Notes: a model not told the origin generated them from the letters alone. Positions 1 through 8,703 are shown, counted from the first letter of the stretch. The stretch is DNA of 64,000 bases from Psychrobacter sp. JCM 18902 (GCF_904846615.1 NZ_CAJHBK010000001.1:2170001-2234000); one strand, 5' to 3'. A program made the numbers and translations.

Positions 1-66
1 GAAAATGCTGCTAATAAAGGATAATGTGTTGGTTGTAAATTGCCAGCAGTTATCAAACGAAGGTTA

Positions 67-753
67 ATGATGGACGATTTGTCGCAACTAAATACTGAGC
101 TTGGTACGATTTTTACGCAGCATTTATCCGCTATGAGTAGCCATATCACGCTAGAGCAAGTGAGCATACTTTGGCAGGATATCGCCATGCGTTATAACGA
201 GCCGCAGCGTGCTTATCATACCTTGCAGCATATTCAGCAATTATTTGGACAGTTCGATCAGGTTAAGGCTAATTTGCATGAGCCGCATATCATTGCGTTA
301 GCACTGTTGTATCATGATGTGATATATGAACCGACGCGCTCAGATAACGAGCTTAAAAGTGCAGAATATGCAGTAGAGTCATTAATTGGTTATTTAAATG
401 CGGAGCAATGCCAACATATCTATGCGCTGATTATGATGACGGCTAGTCATCAAATTGACAAATGGTCAAACGAAACTAAAGAGAGAGAAAAATACAGCGA
501 TGCCGCTTATTTACTAGATATGGACTTAAGTATTTTAGGGTCATCTTGGTCGGAGTATGAACACTATGCTCACGCTGTACGCCAAGAGTATGCGCATGTC
601 TCAGATGACGATTATCGCGTCGGACGCATGGCAGTGTTAAAAGAATTACTGGCGCATCCAACGCTTTATCTGACAGATTATTACTATGAACGGTTAGAAA
701 AACAGGCTAGAAAAAATATTGAGCACGAAATTACGCTTTTACACGCATCTTAA
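67..753 (+). CDS. HD-superfamily metal-dependent phosphohydrolase
   Basis: Predicted cytoplasmic hydrolase of about 228 residues, similar to the small HD-domain proteins annotated as predicted metal-dependent phosphohydrolases (COG4339-like). Metal-ligand candidates lie in the usual order: Y50-H51 with H54, the HD pair H83-D84 in LLYHDVIYEP, H118, and D141/D143 in LLDMDLS. The substrate is unknown. I chose the ATG at 67 because a GAAGG ribosome site sits just upstream; an upstream TTG at 40 would add nine residues that do not look conserved, and the next codon (70) is also ATG. The 3' end overlaps the convergent methyltransferase gene by 23 bp. Confidence 0.8.
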   Translation: MMDDLSQLNTELGTIFTQHLSAMSSHITLEQVSILWQDIAMRYNEPQRAYHTLQHIQQLFGQFDQVKANLHEPHIIALALLYHDVIYEPTRSDNELKSAEYAVESLIGYLNAEQCQHIYALIMMTASHQIDKWSNETKEREKYSDAAYLLDMDLSILGSSWSEYEHYAHAVRQEYAHVSDDDYRVGRMAVLKELLAHPTLYLTDYYYERLEKQARKNIEHEITLLHAS

Positions 754-1336
754 TAAACAGCTCACTGCCCTGCCGTGCAGGATGTGAATTATAGCTTGGC
801 TCCATGACTTCAATATCAAAATGTTGCTCAAAACGCTGCTGATATTCAGCTTTTGTGCCGCCAAACGGTGGTTCTTCCCGTCCAAAGTCTTTATCAAAGA
901 GCAAACCAATCAGCTTACCATTCGGTTTTAGTAACGCTGCCATCTGCTGCACATACTCGTCACGGCGTGATGGATTTATCGCACAAAAAAACGTCTGCTC
1001 AAGCACCCAATCAAACTGATACTGCTCAGGCGATAACTCAAAAAAGTCGGCACAGATTAAATGCTCAACTGGAAAGTCAGGATAACGCTCAGCAAACGCT
1101 GCAATCGGCGCTGGGGCAAAATCAACCAAGGTGACATTGGTAAATCCTTGCTCATGTAAATAACCTACTTCGTAAGCATTGCCCGCACCCGGCACCAGAA
1201 TCGCTTGCTCTTTGGCAGATTCGGGCAGTTGGTCAATATAGGCTTTGAGCGGTGGCGATACCTGTCCCATATCCCAGCCGATACTGTCTTGCTCATAACG
1301 CTGCTGCCAAAATTCCGCTTGATTGACGTTTTCCAT
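731..1336 (-). CDS. TPMT-family SAM-dependent methyltransferase
   Basis: A 201-residue class I methyltransferase of the thiopurine/thiol S-methyltransferase type. The N-terminus FWQQRYEQDSIGWDMGQ is the family signature (W-x-x-R-Y, then IGWD). The SAM-binding glycine motif VPGAGNAYE lies at residues 48-56 and is followed by the acidic strand end LVDFAP. The later FFCAINPSRRDEYVQQM segment also fits the family. The natural substrate is unknown; bacterial members act on thiols, halides or tellurite/selenite species. It is a cytoplasmic protein of normal family length. It is convergent with the HD gene and separated from the next minus-strand gene by a 50-bp palindromic mini-repeat. Confidence 0.85.
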   Translation of the reverse strand: MENVNQAEFWQQRYEQDSIGWDMGQVSPPLKAYIDQLPESAKEQAILVPGAGNAYEVGYLHEQGFTNVTLVDFAPAPIAAFAERYPDFPVEHLICADFFELSPEQYQFDWVLEQTFFCAINPSRRDEYVQQMAALLKPNGKLIGLLFDKDFGREEPPFGGTKAEYQQRFEQHFDIEVMEPSYNSHPARQGSELFIKMRVKA

Positions 1337-1411
1337 ATGACATCCCTGTAGACAAACTTATTATTTAAACGACACGATTTATATCGTTATTTCTTATCAT
1401 ATCAGGCTTAT

Positions 1412-1461
1412 TAGAGCGTGTCTCATTTTAAAGATGGTGATGAAAATGAGGACATGCCTTA
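1412..1461. repeat. Mini copy (copy A) of the dispersed TAGG-ended palindromic repeat
   Basis: A 50-bp hairpin with ends TAGAGCGTGTCTC and, read inward from the other side, TAAGGCATGTCCTC. The centre AAAGATGGTGATG is flanked by CATTTT and AAAATG. It corresponds to the outer ends plus the first stem-loop of the three longer copies at 8491, 33602 and 37982, so it looks like an internally deleted or minimal form. It lies between two minus-strand genes. Confidence 0.7.
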
Positions 1462-1490
1462 CGATTATGCATATTATTTAGATAAATCGT

Positions 1491-2159
1491 TTAATCTAGC
1501 TTTCCAGTCTTCCCTGCCAGCATATCGTGCCAATGCTGATAATCAGGCATTGCGGTTGCGACCGTATGCCAAAAGGCACGGCTATGATTGGCATGATGTA
1601 AATGACACAGCTCATGGACGATGACGTATTCGGTGCACGCAATAGGATAAGCAGGCAGATACACAGACAACCAAATTCGGCGCGCACGCGTATTACAACT
1701 GCCCCAGCGCGTATGCATTTTTTTTAGGCGTATCTCATTGGCTGTCGCACCGATAATCGGTTGCCACTTTGCAAATAATGCAGGTATCACTTCAGAAAGA
1801 TGTTGCCGATAATAGGCAAGCTTTTCATCATGGTTTAAAGTGAACGGTTGCTCTTTACCCCACAATAGCAAAGTACTATCAGCAGTTAAAGCTTGCGCTA
1901 AAGCAAGTTGTTGCCGTTTATACTGCTCTAATACTTGCGGATGGTTTGCTATCGCCCATGACACGCGTTTCATCACAGCCTGCGCAGCTTCAGCTGGGCT
2001 AATAAATAGTGGTACAGATACCAGTAATTGATGTGGCTTTAAGCGAAAGTTGATATTTTTCACCCGCTTTTTGCTGATATGTAGCTCAATACCTGCTTGC
2101 GCCAAATGCTGTATCGATTTTTCTAGTAAGCGAGACTGATATGCTGGCAGTACATTCAT
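1491..2159 (-). CDS. YgjP/DUF45-type zinc metallopeptidase-like protein
   Basis: A 222-residue protein of the YgjP (WLM/SprT-like, M48-related) family. The zinc site is visible as H182-E183-x-x-H186 in VHELCHLHHANHSRAFW, with H192 as the likely third ligand. The family hallmark RWGSC occurs at 151-155. The biochemical role is poorly defined; the family is variously called metal-dependent hydrolase or peptidase. Its ATG begins 2 bp after the stop codon of the DUF1513 gene. It is therefore probably the last gene of the iron-related operon, although its job there is not obvious. Cytoplasmic: no signal peptide. Confidence 0.82.
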   Translation of the reverse strand: MNVLPAYQSRLLEKSIQHLAQAGIELHISKKRVKNINFRLKPHQLLVSVPLFISPAEAAQAVMKRVSWAIANHPQVLEQYKRQQLALAQALTADSTLLLWGKEQPFTLNHDEKLAYYRQHLSEVIPALFAKWQPIIGATANEIRLKKMHTRWGSCNTRARRIWLSVYLPAYPIACTEYVIVHELCHLHHANHSRAFWHTVATAMPDYQHWHDMLAGKTGKLD

Positions 2160-2161
2160 GC

Positions 2162-3703
2162 TCAGAGCGCTTGCAAGTGATTATCAAAGGACATCATATG
2201 GCATTGACTGTCTTTAACGATAGCTTGATTTGTAGTGACGATGTCTGAGTTTGGTATAGATAAATCATTGATCGTTAATCTGGTCAATTGACCTTGACCA
2301 TCACTAACGATAAAACCTGATCGCTCATAATGATTGGCTGTATTATTAGTACTTTGCCGCAAAAACACTGCTGCCCCTGCACAATCTGGTAGGCTAACGT
2401 CATTTATTAAGGTGCGAGTGTTTAAATCATAAATCGCTGCACAACCGCCAATAGGTGTGGTCACGCATAGTAGGTTACGCGCACTATCGACCGCTACACT
2501 GGCGATATACTGATGAAAGCGCTGCCATTGATCATTGGGCATAATGAGCGCTTTAAAATCAGCATCACCGCGCTTATGCGTCAATACTAACGGTACATTA
2601 ATATGTTTTTCACCTTGGAATTGAATACCTATCATCACCGTTCCATCGTCATGCATGGCTAGGTGACGCACGCTCATTTGATTGTGCTCAGGCATAATCT
2701 GCTCAATTAAAGCACCAGTATGACGATTAACGTAAACCAATGAAGGACACATGCTGTCTAGATTTAGCTCTTCACGCGACGCTTGCTCGGTTTTGATACC
2801 GCCGTTAGCGATCACCAACGTCTCGCCATCAGGATGCATAATCAGCTCATGCGGACCGATACCATACGAGTCATACTCTGCTATTTTTTTATAATTATCG
2901 TAAGCATCGTAGATACCGATTTTACCATCCAAACTTATGGTGTCATTCTCGGTCACATACAGCAATTCACCGTCTAAGCTATAACAAGCGTGTCCATAAA
3001 AATGACGGTTGTTTGCAGCGTTAATGGCAAATTTCACGTGTCCAGTTGCTGTGTCTAATACCCAAAAATTTTCGCTCGGACGACGCCCCATCACCACGAC
3101 GTCACGACTGCTATGATTCTTCATCGTACTATCTTGATCACTAAGCACAGGCTGAACGACAATATCATGGACACGTTCAGGCATGGTCGTTTGCCAAACA
3201 ATTTGTCGCTCAGCATCAATACCAACCACACCAAAATCATTGTCAGCACGCTGATCATCATTTGCTAAGGCGCTATTTTTTGGCATAGACGCCACGCCGC
3301 TAACCCAACAAATGGGTCGCGTCAATACGGTGGTGGTATGTGCCGCGCTAAAGTCAGCGACACTATGATGGTTGGTATTATTCTTATCATCTAGCGATAA
3401 ATGATAAGCGTGTTGCCATGCAGTAGCGGCTTGCTGACAAGCGTAACTAAACCGTGCTAGCTGGGGTGTTGGTGTAGAGGTTAACGACTGCAACTGCGAA
3501 CGTATGCCTACGACATAATCCTGCAAGCGGGCATCAGCCTGACGCTGCTTGCGATAACGATGATGAATACCGACAAGCGCTACGGTACCCATTATAGTAG
3601 AAAGCATCGTCAATGCTGATGTTGCCAACAGCTCATTATTAGATTGCTTATCTTCTGGCTGCGGCTGTGATTTTTTTGCTGTCTTAGTATCGATAGAGTG
3701 CAT
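2162..3703 (-). CDS. DUF1513 (beta-propeller-like) protein of iron operon
   Basis: A 513-residue protein with one N-terminal hydrophobic segment (LSTIMGTVALVGIHH) that probably anchors or exports it, followed by a long repeat-containing domain typical of DUF1513. Recognisable blade-like stretches include GHACYSLDGELLYVTEND, GIGPHELIMHPDGETLVIANGG, and RHLAMHDDGTVMIGIQFQGE. In Pseudomonas aeruginosa the same four-gene set (PA4370-PA4373) is Fur-regulated and encodes imelysin, a di-haem protein, a second imelysin-like protein and a DUF1513 protein. The order is identical here. The molecular function is unknown. The protein is longer than the roughly 370 residues usual for the family. The gene starts 3 bp after the upstream imelysin-like gene, so co-translation is likely. 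Confidence 0.82.
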   Translation of the reverse strand: MHSIDTKTAKKSQPQPEDKQSNNELLATSALTMLSTIMGTVALVGIHHRYRKQRQADARLQDYVVGIRSQLQSLTSTPTPQLARFSYACQQAATAWQHAYHLSLDDKNNTNHHSVADFSAAHTTTVLTRPICWVSGVASMPKNSALANDDQRADNDFGVVGIDAERQIVWQTTMPERVHDIVVQPVLSDQDSTMKNHSSRDVVVMGRRPSENFWVLDTATGHVKFAINAANNRHFYGHACYSLDGELLYVTENDTISLDGKIGIYDAYDNYKKIAEYDSYGIGPHELIMHPDGETLVIANGGIKTEQASREELNLDSMCPSLVYVNRHTGALIEQIMPEHNQMSVRHLAMHDDGTVMIGIQFQGEKHINVPLVLTHKRGDADFKALIMPNDQWQRFHQYIASVAVDSARNLLCVTTPIGGCAAIYDLNTRTLINDVSLPDCAGAAVFLRQSTNNTANHYERSGFIVSDGQGQLTRLTINDLSIPNSDIVTTNQAIVKDSQCHMMSFDNHLQAL

Positions 3704-3706
3704 TTT

Positions 3707-4855
3707 TTAATCGCCATCAGTACTGTTAAAGCCCACACGGATACCCAGCGTCGGAATCAATTGGCGCTTAATAATACGTGTAATAGTCGTGAGGTGATCA
3801 AACAGCTCTTGTTGAGTGGCTTTATCGGCAGTCCCTAAGTCTTCTGGCATTTGCGCTAATAGTGTAGTGGCATCAGCAAGCGCGGTCGATAAGTTATCCG
3901 CGACTTCATTTTCATTATTGCTGCCCAAAATAGCTGTCAAAACGGGATCTGTCAGTGCTTCATTCAATGTCGCCAATTTAGCATTGATAATGGCACGGCT
4001 TTGCTCTGCGGTAGCGGCTGGCAAATGACCTTTTGCCTTTCCTGTTAAGCCTAACGGTTGATCGATGGCATTAGACTTCATGGTCTCAACCAACGAGAGT
4101 AAAGAATTAAACCATTGATTCAATCCTTGATCGCTGTCAGCCGTTTTATCAGTGGCTAATAGATTAGTGGCATTTTGCTGCCAGTTTTTCTCAATATCTT
4201 TTAGGCGCGTGCTCAAAGCACTGCTTGCACTCATCACATAAGCACATTGAGCAGCATCCAGACTGTCATTGGCATATAACGCTTCTTCTAATCCTGGCAC
4301 CCCTTGCACGATGGCGCTCTCGTTAGCCAATTGCTCAGCGGTGAGCTTAGGATTGGCAGCGATTAGATCCGCAACGCCACTGTGTACCAGACCGCGCTCA
4401 TCAGGATAGTAATTGATATATAAATTACTCATGCTGGCGGTCGCTGGACCAAAGTTAATCATCTCAGCGCCTGCCCATGCTTGTGCCAGCACTAGCCATT
4501 GATCGCGCAGTGCTTGCAACTCGTCACCGCTGACTGGTGCTTGCTGACAATGCTTTTGTGCCAAATCATGCAATAAATCACTCTGCTTTGCGGCATCCGC
4601 ATAGGCTGGAATGACAATGTCATTTGCCACATGGGTCAAATAGGTCTTTTCAGTCTCGGCACTAATATCGACAGCGGTAATTTTATCTCCACTACTATCT
4701 TTTTCTGCTGCGCTGGTAGATGCCGCACTGTCTTGCGCAACTTTTTGGCTATCTACTTCTGGCGCTTTATTGTCATCAGCCGGTTTAACACAGCTGATCA
4801 GCAAGCCTGCGCTTAAGGCCGATAAGGCCACCGCTAAAGCATGGTTCATTTTCAT
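3707..4855 (-). CDS. Imelysin-like lipoprotein, second paralogue
   Basis: A 382-residue periplasmic lipoprotein of the imelysin (peptidase M75) superfamily. The signal peptide ends in the lipobox LLISC, with C22 as the lipidated residue, followed by an acidic Ser/Ala-rich linker. The imelysin domain (about 70-380) is helical. The signature GxHxxE is degenerate: at 185-190 it reads GVPGLE, so the histidine is proline while the glutamate remains. That matches the non-canonical second paralogue in Pseudomonas-type operons (PA4372-like). A role in periplasmic iron handling is inferred from the operon, not demonstrated. Not expected to be a protease. Confidence 0.85.
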   Translation of the reverse strand: MKMNHALAVALSALSAGLLISCVKPADDNKAPEVDSQKVAQDSAASTSAAEKDSSGDKITAVDISAETEKTYLTHVANDIVIPAYADAAKQSDLLHDLAQKHCQQAPVSGDELQALRDQWLVLAQAWAGAEMINFGPATASMSNLYINYYPDERGLVHSGVADLIAANPKLTAEQLANESAIVQGVPGLEEALYANDSLDAAQCAYVMSASSALSTRLKDIEKNWQQNATNLLATDKTADSDQGLNQWFNSLLSLVETMKSNAIDQPLGLTGKAKGHLPAATAEQSRAIINAKLATLNEALTDPVLTAILGSNNENEVADNLSTALADATTLLAQMPEDLGTADKATQQELFDHLTTITRIIKRQLIPTLGIRVGFNSTDGD

Positions 4856-5006
4856 AAATTTCTCAATATTATTATCAATAATGGTTTAAATTCTAATCTT
4901 TACAAGCTCTAGTCTCTAGTGTTTGATTGGGCGGATAACCTTATCAACACTTACTTATTTTCTTAGCCATTATTCAGTCATTTAGCATAGATAAATGACT
5001 TTATCT

Positions 5007-6686
5007 CTATAATGACTGTAAGAACGCATTCAATTCAGAACGACCTTGTTTGTCGAGTTTGAGTACTTTTTGCTGTTGCTTCTGGGCTTCACCGCCGTGC
5101 CATAGCACCGCTTCCATCAACGTACGGGCACGACCATCATGCAAAAATGTCGCTTGTGGATCGACCGTTTGCGCCAGACCAATGCCCCATAAAGCAGGCG
5201 TACGCCATTCATAAGAATTCGCTAAAAACTCAACTTGGATATTTTTTGCGGGTAATTTTCCAGCAATCGTGCGATCGGCAAGATCATCACCCATGTCATG
5301 TAATAGCAAATCCGTATAAGGATAAATCACTTGTCCATGCTGCTCAAGATGGTCATCGTCAGTTTTTGGCAACTGATATCTTGGCGTATGGCAACTTTGG
5401 CAACCCATATCATAAAAGCGTTTTTTACCTGCTAATACTAGCTGATCGTCAGCATCACGCCGATGCGGTACGGCTAAATTTCGCGTATAAAACTCCACAA
5501 ACTTAGCCACTTCATCATTGACTTCAACGGGCGGCTTGCCATTGCCTTGCTCATCAGCCCCAGTTGTCGCATTCATACAAGCCGTCTGTGTCGGCATACA
5601 GGATTCATGAGGACGTATATTTGAGGTCAAGCCCATGTCTTCATTAAAAGCACTTTGGTTTTGAGTAATCAGCTTGGTTTGCCCTGCTTTCCAGCCAAAG
5701 CGTCCAAGAGCATGCTTGCCAGTCTGTGGATCCATGACCCAATTGAACTTGCCACTGATATCGCCATTCGTACTGTTTTTATTATCAACCGCTTGTTTTT
5801 TAATCGCTTCATCCGGTATTTGCTCAAGTAATCCAAGCCCAATCATCGGTAAAGCCACTCGCGGCGACACCATCAAATCATCATCAAATGCCCCATAACC
5901 CGGTTTGGTTAAATTAAAGGTGGGCGCACGCAATGTTTCGATATGACCATCTGCAAAAGTAACGGGCTTGTCTGTCCACTGGACTGCAATTCTGGCTTCA
6001 GCAGGCACACCTTGGATGCCTCGATCTTGTAGCTGACCACCATACATAGGATGAACGACTTTTTCGATAAGTGAGTTTTGCAGTTGCTGACGCTGCTCAT
6101 CGGTGGTCGCTGGCATCGCAAGGCGAATAAGCAAGCTATCAGCATCGTCATCACTGGTCATCGGTGCATGACCGCGACCGTCCTTGACATGGCACGACTG
6201 ACAGGCAGCAACATTGAACAATGCGCCCAGACCATCGCGGCTGTCGGTGCTGGCAGGGGCAATCACCCAGGGTTGCCGAAAGAACGCATTACCAATAAAG
6301 AAATGCCCTTTTCGTGATGCCGTCAAGTTTGATGAAGGTTTAGAGTAACTCTCAGCGCTGCTAATACTGATTCCTGTATCGCCACCTTGCTTGACCTCTT
6401 GCGGATCAAAGCTTGCCAATTGCTGCATTGGTACGCCAGCGAGCGTTTCGATGGTTTGGAGGCGTTCAGGTGTTAGCGTTGGGTTGTCACCATTATTAAT
6501 GGCAGATTTTTCATTTTCAGAAACGTCATCAGAAACACTGTCCGTCGGCTGACAAGCACTAAGGGATAGCACACATAGAATACCAAGCATTGGCTTTAAC
6601 AGGGTGGTTTTGCTGACAAAAGGCGCATAAAAAGAGGCAGGGGTTTTGGCTTTAAAGATATTTGTGGTGTTCATCGTGGTGTTCAT
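5007..6686 (-). CDS. Di-haem DUF1111 lipoprotein (thiol oxidoreductase-like)
   Basis: A 559-residue c-type cytochrome-like lipoprotein of the DUF1111 family, related to di-haem peroxidases. Lipobox LSLSAC gives C45 as the lipidated cysteine. Two covalent haem sites are visible: CQSCH at 162-166 and CQSCH at 429-433. It probably acts as an electron carrier or oxidoreductase in the periplasm, perhaps changing the redox state of iron for the neighbouring imelysins; that role is inference. Maturation would need the Ccm system, part of which is encoded at 38-41.7 kb. The ATG at 6686 follows an AAGG site. A separate Fur-box promoter lies about 150-190 bp upstream. Confidence 0.87.
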   Translation of the reverse strand: MNTTMNTTNIFKAKTPASFYAPFVSKTTLLKPMLGILCVLSLSACQPTDSVSDDVSENEKSAINNGDNPTLTPERLQTIETLAGVPMQQLASFDPQEVKQGGDTGISISSAESYSKPSSNLTASRKGHFFIGNAFFRQPWVIAPASTDSRDGLGALFNVAACQSCHVKDGRGHAPMTSDDDADSLLIRLAMPATTDEQRQQLQNSLIEKVVHPMYGGQLQDRGIQGVPAEARIAVQWTDKPVTFADGHIETLRAPTFNLTKPGYGAFDDDLMVSPRVALPMIGLGLLEQIPDEAIKKQAVDNKNSTNGDISGKFNWVMDPQTGKHALGRFGWKAGQTKLITQNQSAFNEDMGLTSNIRPHESCMPTQTACMNATTGADEQGNGKPPVEVNDEVAKFVEFYTRNLAVPHRRDADDQLVLAGKKRFYDMGCQSCHTPRYQLPKTDDDHLEQHGQVIYPYTDLLLHDMGDDLADRTIAGKLPAKNIQVEFLANSYEWRTPALWGIGLAQTVDPQATFLHDGRARTLMEAVLWHGGEAQKQQQKVLKLDKQGRSELNAFLQSL

Positions 6687-6808
6687 AAAGAGTACCTTAG
6701 TTCTAATCTAGAACCATTAAAATCGCATGCTATAAAGTGTTTCACTTCTAGTCGATAAGGTACAGCAATGTAATTACGTACTGACCTATCAGGCTATTTT
6801 AATATGGT

Positions 6809-6845
6809 AAAAAAACACGCTGCCAACGGTAGTCGACAACGTGTG
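6809..6845 (-). terminator. Terminator-like hairpin between imelysin and DUF1111 genes
   Basis: On the minus strand ACACG pairs with CGTGT around a smaller internal stem and is followed by seven T residues (plus-strand A run 6809-6815). It could end transcripts coming from the upstream imelysin gene. It lies just downstream of the internal promoter -10, whose predicted start is near 6840. Confidence 0.5.
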
Positions 6846-6846
6846 T

Positions 6847-6889
6847 ATTATACCTAAATTATTTTTCCATGAAAATAATTCTCATTAGC
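6847..6889 (-). promoter_or_regulatory. Internal promoter with Fur-like box before DUF1111 gene
   Basis: On the minus strand there is a -35 TTTTCA (6875-6870), a 17-bp spacer and a perfect -10 TATAAT (6852-6847). A Fur-like box overlaps the -35: bases 6889-6871 read GCTAATGAGAATTATTTTC, matching the E. coli consensus GATAATGATAATCATTATC at 15 of 19 positions by my count. This would give the downstream genes a second iron-controlled start. Confidence 0.6.
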
Positions 6890-6976
6890 TTATAACGACT
6901 TGTCAGGCATTATCTATCAATGCTATGTCGATCAATACTATGTCAATCACTGTTAAGCCAGTAAATTCGTGATCGG

Positions 6977-8437
6977 TTAAAACTGCGAACCTGCGTCAGC
7001 ATCTAAATTGTCAATACCGACCGCTTTTGCCGCATTTTCGATACCCGCTGTCAGCTCTTGTAGGCTAGTGATACTATTTTCAATCCAGCTACGACGGGTA
7101 TTTTGCTCTTCAGCTGAAATACCTTGTTTACTTACTTGACCAGCGGTGGCAATCATTTGATCAACTTTGATACCTTCTTTTTCACCTTTTTCAACGATCA
7201 CATTAAAGGCGGCTTCTACCTTAGCAAAGTCAGTCGCCAATTTATCAGCCGCTTCTTTGTTGTTGGTATCGACGAGGTAGTTTTTAACACCATAACCACC
7301 AACGCTCTTACCAGAGACTGTCTTATAGTTGCCGTTAAAGACATTTTGGATACCACGGGCATTGTTGGCATAGCTTAGATGGGTCAAATCACTGAAGCAT
7401 TCGTGCTCATCTTCGGTAGAGCCCGTTACAAACGCAACCTGTATACGCTCAGAAGCAAGCTCACCCAATGCTAAGCTGCCCATCTGATACATGATTTGGC
7501 GTAGACCATTATCGTATTTGCGAGCCATCAGGTCGCTACGTAAGGTATTCTCACTCTCAGGCTGCCACTCAGCTTCCATTGCAGTCAAATCATCAACCAG
7601 TAATTGAGTCGCTGCTTTCAAGAACGCGCCACGACGCTCACATATACCAGCATCTGCATTGACCGTCTCACCACTGGTACATTGACCCGCTTCAGTTACA
7701 TAGTCAGTCACTGGGCGGTTGCCTGCACCTTCGCCAACACCGTTGTTATCTTGTCCCCACAGCATAAACTCAATCGCATGGTAGCCGGTCGTCACATTCG
7801 CTTCACTGCCACCAATCTCATTCATTTCTGCTAATAGCTCAGGAGTAATAGTACTGGTATCTTGTTTGATACTACCGACCGTAATGCTATCGCTATTGAT
7901 GATATTGTCTTGGCTATTGTATTCACCTTCATAACCATCACTAACGTAATCAATCAGCGCCTCATCAAGTGGCCAAGCATTTACCTGTCCTTCCCAACCA
8001 TCGATACTACCGAGTGCTCGTTTATCATTGGCTGTCACAAAGCCTTCATCAAAACGGAAAATCTCAGTTTGCGAATACGGCTGGCGCGCGGCTTTATACG
8101 CCGCTTTTGCCGCATCAAGGTTTGCTTGGGTTGGTGTTGTCACATAGGTCTCTACTGCCGTTTGCAAGGCTTTAGCAGTATCTAGCGAATCTTTATAGGC
8201 CGCATGCGCCATGTTGGCATAGCTGATCATCAGTCTATCGGTATAAGCTTGATCAACCGCTGATAGTTTCGTCGTATCTGCAGCGGTTGTGTCTTGCACC
8301 GCTGTTTGCGTATCAGCGTTAGTGTCCGTGTCTTCCTTGGCTTGCTTGGTACAACCCGACACCATTAACAACCCTGCAAGCGCAGCAGCTAAAGTAGTTG
8401 GTAAAATCTTACGGCTCGTTACTGTGGTAATCGTCAT
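6977..8437 (-). CDS. Imelysin family lipoprotein (IcmP/IrpA-like)
   Basis: First gene of the iron operon; 486 residues. Lipobox LLMVSGC gives C29 as the lipidated cysteine. The imelysin signature GxHxxE is intact as GYHAIE, with H220 and E223. Members in Pseudomonas (IcmP) and cyanobacteria (IrpA) are induced by iron limitation. They were first called insulin-cleaving peptidases, but current views favour an iron-related binding role. The start is the ATG at 8437, preceded by GAGGATATGT. A reading frame open further upstream to 8554 is rejected because it begins inside a repetitive element and would bury the signal peptide. Confidence 0.88.
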   Translation of the reverse strand: MTITTVTSRKILPTTLAAALAGLLMVSGCTKQAKEDTDTNADTQTAVQDTTAADTTKLSAVDQAYTDRLMISYANMAHAAYKDSLDTAKALQTAVETYVTTPTQANLDAAKAAYKAARQPYSQTEIFRFDEGFVTANDKRALGSIDGWEGQVNAWPLDEALIDYVSDGYEGEYNSQDNIINSDSITVGSIKQDTSTITPELLAEMNEIGGSEANVTTGYHAIEFMLWGQDNNGVGEGAGNRPVTDYVTEAGQCTSGETVNADAGICERRGAFLKAATQLLVDDLTAMEAEWQPESENTLRSDLMARKYDNGLRQIMYQMGSLALGELASERIQVAFVTGSTEDEHECFSDLTHLSYANNARGIQNVFNGNYKTVSGKSVGGYGVKNYLVDTNNKEAADKLATDFAKVEAAFNVIVEKGEKEGIKVDQMIATAGQVSKQGISAEEQNTRRSWIENSITSLQELTAGIENAAKAVGIDNLDADAGSQF

Positions 8438-8490
8438 ACATATCCTCAAAAAGTATCGCAAAAGAAAAATGGGCTTTGAATAAAGAGCAT

Positions 8491-8644
8491 TAGGGCATAT
8501 CCTCATTTTAAATAACGCTGATAAAAATGAGAAAAACAGCGCCCATAATATCAAGATATTGACCAGAATTTGATACTATTAGACAAAATTTAGCTATTTT
8601 TAGTCCATTTAGAAAAGCCTCAAATGAACTGACAACCTACCCTA
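8491..8644 (+). repeat. Dispersed palindromic repeat copy B, in the leader of the iron operon
   Basis: 154 bp, starting TAGGGCATATCCTCATTTTA and ending ACCTACCCTA. It shares with copies C and D the terminal stem-loop around CTGATAAAAATGAG, the ATAATATCAAGATATTGA block, the AAAATTTAGCTATTTTTAGT block and the TGAACTGA right end. It lacks about 20 bp of the C/D interior. It lies between the predicted transcription start (about 8666) and the imelysin start codon (8437), so it would be transcribed as 5' leader. Confidence 0.8.
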
Positions 8645-8665
8645 GTATCGCCACGATAACAAAGC

Positions 8666-8703
8666 TTTGTAAATTATAGTGTTATTGATAATCATTATCA
8701 ATA
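8666..8703 (-). promoter_or_regulatory. Fur-controlled promoter of the iron operon
   Basis: The plus strand carries an inverted repeat with 10-bp arms TATTGATAAT and ATTATCAATA around a central C (8683-8703). Bases 8681-8699 match the Fur consensus at 17 of 19 positions. On the minus strand the same DNA forms a -35 TTGATA (8701-8696), exactly 17 bp from a -10 TATAAT (8678-8673), giving a start near 8666. Fur bound here would cover the -35. Iron repression is inferred. Confidence 0.85.

Noticed and set aside
4860..4885. A Fur-like sequence just upstream of the second imelysin gene
   Set aside because: Only about 12 of 19 positions match and it lies at the start codon; too weak beside the two better boxes.
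8438..8554. A longer imelysin start at 8554 giving 39 extra residues
   Set aside because: It begins inside repeat copy B, has no ribosome site there, and buries a good lipoprotein signal peptide that starts at ATG 8437 behind GAGGA.
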